Position numbers and translations under genes: made by a program | In this document: positions 1-9,294 of the stretch, in pieces | Numbering within the stretch: position 1 is the stretch's first letter | Layout of the letters: each line of letters starts with the position of its first letter | Notes under the pieces: generated by a model | Told to the model about the DNA's origin: nothing | Seen by the model: the letters and a program-made list of their open reading frames with translations, nothing else | Databases searched by the model: none | Origin: Symsagittifera roscoffensis | Taxonomy: Eukaryota > Xenacoelomorpha > Acoela > Convolutidae | Length of the DNA stretch: 64,000 bases | Direction: 5' to 3' | Assembly (NCBI RefSeq): GCF_963678635.1 | Contig: NC_087067.1 | Span: 25,861,547-25,925,546 of the forward strand

Positions 1-700
1 CACCTTCAGTGCCAAAATCTGACAACCGAGTGGAATTTGGATTGGGATTCTCGGACGAACTGCTAAGAACGAGTCTAATGGTGGTGCGGGAACCGATGAA
101 ACCATCATGGTGTCCGAGTCCTAACGCCGATTCGATATTGCGTGCAACACAAGACGTGCAGAGGGAATTGAATTCAGGCTGTAACTTGCGTGACCTAAAC
201 ATCATTTACAATTTAAAGACGACAGCCTCTAAGAGCAACGGAGAAGAAACAGTAGAGTTGCCTGGCTGGGGACCAGAGGACTGGGTTAAACATGGTAGCT
301 GTCTAGCGGAAGTCTAAGGACTGGAGGGTCTAATCTGTGGAGGTCTGGATGGCGTAAAGAAACTGGGGAAACAACACAAGCAATTAACGATTTTGTTTGG
401 GAACATTGTGATGAAAGCAAAAACGGAAACGGAATTGATTGCAGATTGCCATGGAGGAACCGAGGTGAATATAATGACTGCACTAGGATTCTACAGCATG
501 TTTGGTTCTTTAGAGTCACTTTTGAATCTAGAACAAAAGCATGAGGTGGTCACGACCATCAGTGTAGAAAGGTTTCCGGGAGTTTTGCAAACCGAGCAAA
601 AGAAAACTAGAAAGTGGAGAGAAGTGCGGAGTCAACGCAGGAGGAGGAGATGGAACATTGACAGATGGCCGAAAAACAAGATGCAAAAGTAAGAACAATT
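1..700. other. Higher-GC stretch with unidentified open frames
   Basis: This stretch is less T-rich than most of the window and holds two + strand open frames, about 9-317 and 393-692. The second ends in a basic tract (RSQRRRRRW). Neither has a motif I recognise. The composition would fit a decayed mobile-element coding region or an exon cut by the window edge, but nothing proves coding. Confidence 0.25.
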
Positions 701-1499
701 AGAAGAATTTAGAAGTTTTAGAACTTCTAAACCACGAAAACAAAGACTGAACCAAAAAACAAAGAAGCAACGAAGGAGAGGATGTTAAAGCTCAGAATTG
801 TTTATGTGAGAAAAACTCAAATGATAGACAAAGCAACTAAGTTTGCAATTGAAACAGAAGAGGAAACATTCAGTTGATTTTTGAATGTTAAAGAATTTGT
901 TGCATTTAAAAATTTGCATTGTGATTTTAGTTAGTGGCTTTAGAGACACTTACTATTTATTTAGAAATGCTTGATTGGAGAATATATTAAATATTCCAGC
1001 CTGCATGATTGTTTTTAATCAACTAAGACGGCTGATCACTTTGTGGTGATATGAAAGGCTTGGGTAATCTCTTGAAGAGGGAGATTATTTCATTGTTCCT
1101 TCTCACCACCGAGTTCCTAAATTTTAATATCAGGACCAGTAACAACTAAATTTCCGAAGGGAAGAAACATAGTAGGATAATTTTAGTTTGTTGGTTGGCA
1201 GCATCGTCCTGCGTCCCAACACTTTTTAAACCTAAGAGAAAAAGTTTTAAATCGGGACATAGACTTTGGAAGTCAGAAAAAAGTTTTATCTTAAGTCATA
1301 TCCTCGAAAGTGCAGATTAGTGAAGGAATTTGGAAGGCCATAATAGTGTAGTATGATGCCCTTCGTATTTTGCAGTGAGTCGATATGACGTGGATGAAAG
1401 TGGTTTCAAGCATTTTGTAAATTCTGCTCGATGGCACTGTACCATTTTGATGAAGACTACGAGACTCAATGAGGACACTGACCGGGCTGTCGGGTGAGT

Positions 1500-1655
1500 A
1501 TGTGACATTCGACCAGAATGTACGGAAATGCAAAATCGAATTCGAAATTTTATTGTTACATCGGAGTGGGAAGGTTGACGGTTTCAACAAATTAGAAGTC
1601 TTAATCGTTCATTTTGATGAACACGGAATGGTTAATATGGAGTTTCATGTTAATT
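1500..1655 (+). repeat. Diverged direct repeat, copy 1 (partner 2607-2765)
   Basis: The segment around 1508-1655 (gaccagaatgt ... atggttaatatgg) recurs diverged at 2607-2765 (gaccagaaatg ... atagttaatgtgg). In the second copy it runs directly into the repeat at 2759-3205. In the first copy about 445 bp (1656-2100) separate the same two parts, so one copy gained or lost that block. Confidence 0.6.
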
Positions 1656-1923
1656 TTTAAAAAATTCGTTTAAAAAAAGACACGTCACGATCTTGAGATT
1701 TCGCGACAACTGAAAACGAGAAAAAGAGAACAACAATATTCGTTGAGATAGACGAGGTGAACGACAACCGACGATACAAATTGAAATAGCAATTGAGATT
1801 ATTGTTGGAAGACCGAGTTAAAACGATTGTGCTGCTACAAGTGCTACAAGGCAATTCCTGGAAATCGGGAAGGGTGTTTGGACGACGTGACCAGCCTTCC
1901 TGAAATAAATCAGGACGTTATTT

Positions 1924-1956
1924 CCCCGGATTCCAGAATCCGGGGGGGGGGGGGGG
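1924..1956. repeat. Perfect 10-bp inverted repeat running into a 15-G tract
   Basis: CCCCGGATTC (1924-1933) and GAATCCGGGG (1936-1945) form a perfect inverted repeat with a 2-nt gap, and the right arm continues into an uninterrupted G run at 1942-1956. Similar runs occur at 4579-4589 (G), 46867-46881 (C) and 48568-48580 (G). Confidence 0.85.
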
Positions 1957-2100
1957 TTCTCGGGAGAGAACTTGAACATTATTTTAACAAATTTTTAGCC
2001 TCTTGGAGATGTCCTGAATTGAATTAAAAACATCCAAATTTGTTTTCAGATCATGAGACGCTAGGAGTTGAGGGAAAGGCTTGATCCATCTTTGATGGAG

Positions 2101-2425
2101 ATGATGATTTTTATCTACTGAACAAAAACAATAGTAATATAATAAATAAGTACTAGCCTTGTTTTTAGGAGTGACCTCGTGGTCTGGGGATACTGAGACT
2201 CAGCCATGAGCTCACTATTTTTGCATATAATAAAGTTAACTAGAGCGATCTGATCGAAGACGAAAACAGTAACGTTTTTTTGTCGACCGTGGTAGAAAGA
2301 CCACCTAAACAACTGGCTTTGGCAGAGACGGTGAAAAGCATGTAGAGCTGTGTTTAGACGCTAGCCAGTCGTTATAGAACCTAGCTTCATTTTCCGTCGA
2401 TATGTACTTCCGGGCGAATGTTACA
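2101..2425 (+). repeat. Diverged direct repeat, copy 1 (partner 2759-3205)
   Basis: From tttttatctactgaacaaaa to cttccgggcgaatgttaca this segment matches 2759-3205. It carries only one arm of the foldback found in the second copy, so it approximates the state before the inverted insert arrived there. Confidence 0.8.
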
Positions 2426-2564
2426 TGTCTAAATACTGACGAGTATGAATACGAGGTTGTCTAAATACAGACCGCACTCCATGTATATGTGGAGTTATCA
2501 TCGTGAATGACATTTTGTATGTGAATCTAAGTCTTCTGATTTCATGTTTTTATGCCAAAAAAAT

Positions 2565-2610
<46 letters not shown>

Positions 2611-2758
2611 TGTGAAATTCGACCAGAAATGCCTTCAAATTGAATTTCGAGTTCAAATTTTATAGTAGCATCTGAGTGAGAAAATTGGCGGTTTTGGCGG
2701 ATTAAGGGTGTTAATCTGACAATTCGATGAATCAGGAATAGTTAATGTGGCCTGACTT

Positions 2759-3205
2759 GCTGATTTTTATCTACTGAACAAAAACAATAGTAATATGATA
2801 ACAAGTAGTTAGTAGCCTATTTTTAGGAGTGACCTCGTGGTCTGGGGATACTGAGACCCAGCCATGAGCTCACTCTTTTCGCATGTAATTAAGTTAATCT
2901 GAGTGTTCTGGCCGAAGACGGAAACAGTAATTTTTTTGTCGACCCGATGTTAAAAGGATACTATTGCGAAAATAGTGGGCTCATGGCTGGGTCTCAGTAT
3001 CCCCAGACAGCGAGGTCACTCCTAGAAACAGGGCTACTAACTACTTATTTATCATATTACTATTGTTTTTGTTAAAAGGACCACACAAAGAACTATCTTT
3101 GGCAGAGACGGTTAAAAGCATGTAGAGCTGTGTTTAGACGCTAGCCAGTCGTTTTACAACCTATCTTTATTTTCCGTCAATATTTACTTCCGGGCGAATG
3201 TTACA
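2759..3205 (+). repeat. Diverged direct repeat, copy 2, with inverted insert
   Basis: This is the second copy of 2101-2425. It contains an extra ~112 bp (2959-3070) bracketed by a direct 10-mer, gttaaaagga, at 2949-2958 and 3071-3080. The extra DNA is an inverted copy of the repeat's own left part. Confidence 0.8.
2779..3071. repeat. Foldback: ~105-bp inverted arms, 81-nt loop
   Basis: The left arm 2779-2883 and right arm 2965-3071 are near-complementary. Landmarks are caaaaacaatagtaatatga in the left arm against tcatattactattgtttttg in the right, and ggggatactgagacccagcc against ggctgggtctcagtatcccc. Neither arm contains a credible open frame. Confidence 0.85.
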
Positions 3206-5440
3206 ATTAACGAGATTCCTACAGTCCCTATCTATCATCCAGCCAAACCACAGCAAATCAGTGGTGGAAGAAGACCCTGTTGAGCTTGACTCGTAATAAC
3301 AAAATAACTTTCGACGAAATATTTTTTGTTGTAACACTTGTTTATTATATTTTCTCGTGTCGCTTCGCGTGTTTTTATTGAAGAAACATAACCATTATCA
3401 TAAGAAATTTAAAATGTTAATTCAAACGTTTTCGCACATTCTGTGCATCATCAGGATTAAAAATGTCTTACAATTTTTACAAAACGATCAAAGATCAGAA
3501 AAATGAGAAACGTGTCTAAAAAGGTTCTAAAACTTTTTAACCAATCAAATTTGAACAACTGTAATTACATAATATAATTACGTAATCATGAATAAAATTT
3601 TCCTGTAAATTTTTGAGATTTTTTAGTTTTTTGTTCTTTCTGGTTATAAAATTTTGATTTGGGAAGATTTTTGATTCTGACATGTCAGTTTTTTAAATTT
3701 TAGCCATGTTATACATAGACTATAACTTTAGTGTTAATTCCCGGCTCCTGAATTTATCGCGTGTGTTGATCTTCGGCCTCTCCCTCCAAATATGCAAAGT
3801 CTCTAGTGTCAGTAGCTTATGAGTGTTGGCTGTTTGGTCTATAATCTCTGACTTCAGCTCAGCAGTACCGCCTACCTCCTGTGCCAGTCGCTCATATCTG
3901 GAAGTTTGACCTTGAGGAATACGAAATACTTGGTTTTGGGATGAAGTTTATTTTTTCAAAATTTCGAATTGAGCCTTTCATGCTCAACTTTCTCGCGACA
4001 ACTGAAAACATCAGAAATAAGAGAACGACTGAATCGCAATTGCGGGAAAATAACAGAAAAAACAGCGGGAAATTGCTATTCGCAATTTCCGAGATTATAC
4101 TAAAAACACGAGAGTAGAGCTGTCCCATCTTGATATAGGAGACAGAGTGATTACGAAAGAAGATCAGCTGAACCAGAGTGAACCTTCAGTGGAAAGGTAG
4201 ACAACTGAAGTCTCCCATTGGTTCAGACCCAAAACTATATTCTCAAGTTAAAACTCATTTCCTTCGATTGGAATTCATTGATAGAAAACTTCTCGAGTTA
4301 TATTCAATTATATTTATGCTAGAGTTACTAATTAGCTTAATTACTCTGATTCTCAAGTGTGCTGCTATGTAAGTACCTAATTTAATTTTCCCGAGTGTAT
4401 TTTGTGATAAGTATGTTGAGATAAGGCGAGTTTTAGGTTGATCCATCTGAAATGGATCAAAGTTCCACTGTCCAATAAAAAGTAACTTAACTGATTGTTG
4501 CGACACTGTTTTTAACGGCGTTCGTGCGTTTTGGGTATTTTGAGACCTAAGTACGGGGACGTTCTTATTTTCTAGAGTGGGGGGGGGGGTATTTTGGTAG
4601 TGACCTTTAAGCTGTAACGGGTTCTAGTCTCATGTCGCAAGTGAACCGAATTGGCTCCGACCGTTTTGAGGTAGAAAAACACGAGAGATAGTGTCCCTGA
4701 CTCTTGAGCCAATGGTTATAGGGCCTATTCTTAAGCCTCATATGTGACCGAAGTAGGCGACTGTTACATCCTTATTACATTCTAACAAGGGTTGTCCTAC
4801 TGGGGAGTCCGCTTTGCGGTGTTCATCGACCCTCGTGGCTAACCATTATCGATTTTAATTGTAAGAACATCAATGCTTGACATCTTCTTTTACCATTATC
4901 CTTTCCATATCTAGAAAATTCCAAGGATTTTGACTGGAATACGCGATGAAGGGACTCCTGGCTGTAACCTCGGTTTCTATGATACTTTTGACATTCTGAT
5001 TATTTGAAGAAGAAAAATTAATTAATAATAATAAAAAACTTTTTAACTAGCCATTTTTGACGGAATTTTTTTATATCATTCGAAAGGTATTGTTGTCCTG
5101 AGCTAAAATTTGAAAAGATATTTCACCTTTGATCATTTTTTGTAAAATTATGGGGGTTTAAAGATTGCCATTTTGGCCAATTTGGGATAAGTTGGGACAA
5201 TTAACGCGCGATATAATTCGCGCTATTAACGCGTAAGCGGAGGTTTAATCCGTCTTATAAATCGTTCCAAATTGGTTGAACGGAGCTTATTTGCCATAAT
5301 TGATTTGTTACAAGGAACGAAATCTCTCTTTTTGTACTTTATATGCCGTGTGGGGGGATGATTTTCATAAAAATTTCAAATTTTAGAAAAAAAAAATTTC
5401 GTTTTTTTTAATGATATTACTGCTGCTCCATAAACCTTGA
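3206..5440. other. No gene seen; hairpin motif and one G-run
   Basis: The stretch is AT-rich with short open frames only. A motif (tcgcgacaactgaaaac) is shared between about 1700 and 3993, suggesting another diverged repeat. A G-run lies at 4579-4589. A hairpin with hammerhead-like core motifs is listed separately at 3421-3455. Confidence 0.5.
3421..3455 (-). other. Hairpin with hammerhead-like CTGATGA / GAAA motifs
   Basis: On the - strand CTGATGA (3454-3448) is followed by a 5-bp GCACA/TGTGC stem with a GAA loop and then GAAA (3433-3430). This resembles the two conserved core strands around stem II of a hammerhead ribozyme, which some Penelope-like and other retroelements carry. An extra T sits between CTGATGA and the stem, and I found no convincing stem III or stem I, so it may be only a look-alike or a remnant. 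Confidence 0.22.
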
Positions 5441-5451
5441 AGGCAGCCGGA

Positions 5452-5488
5452 ACATTCAGGGCTTCGCCCTGATACGAGCAGTCTTGTT
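5452..5488 (+). repeat. Hairpin-terminated repeat end, type AGGGC-TTC-GCCCT
   Basis: The stem AGGGC/GCCCT with a TTC loop is followed by gatacgagcagtCTTGT. The same layout occurs at about 29930-29973 and, degraded, at about 54094-54151. A hairpin then ~12 nt then a fixed end resembles the 3' end layout of Helitrons, but the final CTTG is not the usual CTRR. Confidence 0.5.
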
Positions 5489-5529
5489 ATTGTTATGATT
5501 GTTATCGAGGAGTTTTGTTAATATTTCAG

Positions 5530-5736
5530 ATTTATGTCTGTCCGAATTCAGAAAAAGATTGAAGCAAATACTAATGTCACGCGATGGTGAATTTGTTCCT
5601 CCAAACAAATCAACACAATTTTCATACCAATTAACTGAGTGGCCCAATAAAGGAATGATGTCTCGGAAGAGGTCATCATTAGGTACTGAAGGTGTACCAA
5701 ACAAGCGTGTTTTGACTGATGCCGAATTTCGTGATC
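5530..5736 (+). CDS. Candidate internal coding exon, product unknown
   Basis: An open frame sits between a plausible acceptor (atatttcag ending at 5529) and a strong donor (GTAAGT at 5737). The 207-bp exon enters with two bases completing a codon and leaves with one base over. It would encode about 68 residues, basic and Ser/Arg-rich, including MSRKRSS and VPNKRVLTDAEF. The outgoing phase fits an acceptor at 13801 in front of the acidic-protein gene, so it could be an upstream exon of that gene across an ~8-kb intron, but phase alone agrees by chance one time in three. The opposite strand is also open here, which weakens the case. No family recognised. Confidence 0.33.
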
Positions 5737-6131
5737 GTAAGTTTCTCATATTTATTGGTTTTTGACTGAATTCCTGAATATTCAAACTGATGGTCTGAAC
5801 CAAACCTAAATATATTGCGGAATTTGTATAAACACCCATAACCCGTATTATCTAATGTGAGAAAAATTTGAGTAGTTATTGCCGACTTGTCGAAGTAAGG
5901 GAAGTGATATAATGCATCGAAATGAAAGAGCTATGGAGTTTCAATATTTTGACTGAAGAGTATTGGTTAAAACTTGTCATTTCAAGTTTTTAGGTAGAAG
6001 TAGCGAAGTAGTTAGTGCTAGATGTTTCTGCTTGAGAAGCTAAGAAGCTAAAATTGGACTAAAGAATTTGGAGGTTAATTTTAGAAAGATATTTATTATA
6101 AGGATAGCTGTTGGCCAGGCAAATTTCTGAC

Positions 6132-7700
6132 CATGGTAATTAATGGGGGAAAAGGTTTTGAATTAACCATCGGTATAAAGTATAGAGAAATACTGAAAGT
6201 GTACAATTTATGCTGGAATGATATTCGATGAGGAATGTTTATTGATTGTGGCACAAAATGTTTATGTCGGTGTCTCGGGTACTACAGGACGTGTATTGCT
6301 GTTTCTTCCGGTGTCCTCTCAAGGCTATCAAAGCAGTTTTCAGGATGGTGAAGGATAGCTTTTTCCGGATGTAGTTCATAGTGTCCGCATACGTACAGTT
6401 CAGCTTCTCACTCATTTTTTCCGCCAGTATAGCATGATATCGCTCTGCCTCCTCACCCATGGCGCCGTTGGTCGCAAAAATCAAGGGGGTAAAAGAGGCA
6501 TGCTCTACCTGCAGAACGCGGTCGTTGTATTCGACTTTTTTCCGATTCTCATGAGTCTTTAGGAGTGGCTTCAGTTTTCGGTTCCTATTACTTGGAGCGT
6601 TCGGGTGTGTGAAGCGGACGTCAAGAAACATTTTCTGCAGCGGAGCCCAAAAACCTCGGCAAGAAATATCCAGTCTTGCATTGTCTTCCAGATTGCTTCC
6701 ACTTGCAAGTTCTTCATTTCCCGTCAATTGGATCAGACCGGGCTCAACGCTCACATCCTTGCACACGTTACGTAAAAAGTCGGCTTCGACGTCGCGGACA
6801 GCGTTGTGACGCATTATGACGAAACCACCCAGCTTACAAATCAAGGCATGGTCGATATCATTTGCTGCGCCACACTCACAAGTTTGAGCCATTCCTTTCA
6901 GGTGCCATCCATATCGGAGACATAGCGCATCCCGAAACTCGTCTCTGTTCATGTAAAAATTCTGCTCCCTAGATGGCAGACAAGTCAGCCATGCGGATGT
7001 TCCTTTTGGCTGTAGCAGGTCTAGCGTGCGCTTCATTTCATTCTCACTTCGGGAATACACAATTTCGAGGGCTTCTTTAGCATGTTTACTGTTCGATCCT
7101 GAAATTTCTGCTCGTCCAGTTCTATTCGTGTAGTCAGTAAGATCTTGTTTAGCAATAATTGCGTTTTTCTGTTTGTCAGCTTGACAGAATTTTCATAGAA
7201 ACGAGACGCACATTCTGTTGGATTTATCAGACCTAAACCACCAGCTGAGCATGGCAATGCTATGATGTCCCGTTCTAGATCACTGAGAGTTCTGTCGACT
7301 AAAAGAGAAATAACGTTCCTGAGTTTTGCTTCAAGTGGCTGCATGTGCCGTTCAGAACCAGGAATAGTCCTCATTATAAAATTCCACCGACTCTGGATCA
7401 CCTTGACGAGAGCAATATGGGCAAGATGGGGCTCCGTTTTGGCCGCTGCTTCCAGCGAAGACAACTCATTCGACCATTCTTCAACTTTGTCTCGTAGATA
7501 GTCGTTTGTGAAGTTCTGGCTGCCAATTGCCGCTCCCAAGTATGGACATCCTTCGCTTGTGATGTTGATATTCGTGTTCTCAAAGACCTGCTTGGCTTGC
7601 TCTCGGAGACCCTCGCTTTTTATTACTAACCAACATTTCGACGGTTTCGGAAAATACCCAAGCTTGGGGTCGATACTAGGGCCGACATGGTAATTAATGG
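6132..7700 (-). mobile_element. 5'-truncated non-LTR retrotransposon with 15-bp target-site duplication
   Basis: The element body 6147-7685 lies on the - strand and is flanked by the identical 15-mer catggtaattaatgg at 6132-6146 and 7686-7700. Its 5' end (at 7685) cuts into the C-terminal part of a reverse transcriptase; its 3' end lies at 6147, about 90 bp past the stop codon, with no poly-A tail. A truncated 5' end with a target-site duplication is what target-primed reverse transcription produces. Confidence 0.85.
6239..7680 (-). pseudogene. Reverse transcriptase C-terminal fragment, frameshifted
   Basis: Reading leftward from about 7680, the fragment opens with LGYFPKPSKCWLVIKSEG and then LGAAIGSQNF, typical of the end of the RT domain in a group of animal non-LTR elements. 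A thumb-like region follows (LPCSAGGLGLINP). Near 7075-7100 the frame shifts by one base, and the rest runs 7060-6239. That part holds a CCHC-type zinc knuckle (CEC ... DHALIC), then RHNAVRD, ARLDIS and FLDVRFTHPNAP, then KKVEYNDRV. I read the last group as a possible PD-(D/E)XK-like restriction-type nuclease, which is inference. The catalytic RT core is missing because of the 5' truncation, and the frameshift means the copy is dead. Confidence 0.8.
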
Positions 7701-7784
7701 ACTAATAATTTAAAAAGAATTCAGAAAGTTTTGAACTGTTTTTTTTTGTATTTTCGTTTCTTTATGATCATTAATTCATTACCT

Positions 7785-8280
7785 TTGCCGTAAGCAAGGG
7801 TGTTGCAATCGGGCTGTAGGGTTTCCCCGTAAACAACTTTAGTCACACGATGACTGAGTTTAGGTCCTCTTCCTCTGTATTCATGCCTGCAACTTAAACG
7901 CTGGTTCTTCTTACCCTTGCGAATGCAGGGGTGATGTCGCAATTTGTCTGTAAGATTACCAACTTACCAAGTTTTATACAGCAGTATAACAAATTTTTTC
8001 ATTTTTATTTTCTTTTTATTCAGTATAAAAGGTTTCGGCTCAGTGTGCTGCTATTATATTGGCTCAGAGGCCTCTTTTTAGGAGCAAAAATTTTCGATCT
8101 AAATGTTTCGAGGGGGGATTTAAAAGCCTTTTTTTGAGCTTTTATATTTTTCTAATAAAAGCATTTTTTGGAGCAACGGATGGCTGCTCAGGAATCCTCG
8201 GCTTCGTTGGCTGCTCAGGAATCGTCCAGCTGAAAGGACGTGAGATTCCTAATCTACTGGTCTGAGGTTCAACGCTGCAC
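7785..8280 (+). repeat. SINE-head fragment and tRNA-like remnant
   Basis: taagcaagggtgttgcaatc followed by gggtttccccgtaaacaact (about 7792-7840) matches the head shared by the dispersed SINE-like family. At 8226-8270 a tRNA-like stretch (gacgtgagattcctaatcta, then tctgaggttcaacgctgc) contains a weak box B. A 16-bp direct repeat (tggctgctcaggaatc) occurs at about 8181 and 8210. No gene seen. Confidence 0.4.
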
Positions 8281-8654
8281 ATATCACTAGTTTTAATTAA
8301 ATATGGTGGCTTTTGTGTTGCATATAATTGGCTTTTATTAGTATCTATAACTGGCTATTGTAAGCAAACTTTCAAGAGACCGTTGCAATGATGCGAGAAC
8401 GGCGTAAGAGGTTGTTGCTTCTAATCCAACAGGTTGCAAAATTTTTTCTGATTTGAGTCTTACTTTTTATTATTTCACGTTAGAGAAGAGCTGCTTTTTG
8501 TCGTTTTCTCGCTACTGTTTTCGAAGCGCAGCGTTACCTCTGCTTAACATTCAAATGTTTTACCTCTTGCTACTTGTTCTTGAAAGGAATTTGTATTGAA
8601 GGCAAAATTCAGACAAATAGTTAATTTTCGATAGACCATTGTCTTAAATTTTTT

Positions 8655-8935
8655 TTCGTCAATTGCAATCGGGTACTAGACGTTTTTTCCGTAAATAACT
8701 TTGTTTACTGGAGTCATCTGGAATTCTGGACTCATCTCTAGTTGGACCTTGTTTCATAATGTATTCCAATTTCTTGGCTCCTGAGCCTGGAAGTATCGAA
8801 TTTGCCTGCGACAGCAAATGTCCTGGGTTCGAATCTGACCAAGACCTGCTTTTATTTCAAACGAACTATTCGGTTTCAATTAAAGTTGTCTGCCAATTTT
8901 TGTCTGCTTATCTTTTGTCGGCTTAGTTGTCACAT
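8655..8935 (+). repeat. SINE-like element, family 1
   Basis: The head gcaatcgggtactagacg plus ttttttccgtaaataacttt is followed by a tRNA-like segment with box B-like ggttcgaatctgacc (about 8827-8841), a T-run, and the family signature gtcggcttagttg (about 8921-8933). The box B supports a tRNA-derived, polymerase III-type origin; box A is weak. Confidence 0.55.
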
Positions 8936-8985
8936 CGTTTTTTTTTGCTGCGCCGTTTTTCTTTACTGTTGTTTTTAGTGTTTGA

Positions 8986-9102
8986 TTTTAGCGAAACAAA
9001 AAAGGAAATACGAAATGAAGGTAAGTAAAATTACAAACTGTAGGAGTAAGTTTGTAATTTTACTTACCTTCTTGTCGTATTTCCTTTTTTGTTTCGCGAA
9101 AA
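8986..9102. repeat. 54-bp-arm palindrome, 9-nt loop
   Basis: The left arm 8986-9039 (starting ttttagcgaaacaaaaaagg) and right arm 9049-9102 (ending ccttttttgtttcgcgaaaa) are complementary except for a few positions, separated by gtaggagta. The outer part of the right arm begins a ~200-bp direct repeat that recurs at 11400-11599. Confidence 0.9.
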
Positions 9103-9256
9103 TCCCTCGGTCCAAGTTATTTCGGCCTATTTTTTTATCGACTTAAGGACGTAATTTTGGGTCGTTTCAAGGTAAACCCAATTTTCACACTCCCCTCATT
9201 TTCACATTTTTCAAGTTGATTGTATGTTTACCCTTCGGTTTGTCGAATTTCACTTT
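9056..9256 (+). repeat. ~200-bp direct repeat flanking satellite block (partner 11400-11599)
   Basis: The segment from ttttacttaccttc to cccttcggtttgtcgaattt is repeated at 11400-11599 with a few percent differences. The two copies bracket the satellite and Helitron-type end at 9295-11399, so the locus looks like a tandem duplication or a head-to-tail element array. Confidence 0.85.
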
Positions 9257-9294
9257 TTTTGTTATGGAAGATTTATTATCATTTTTTAAAAATC

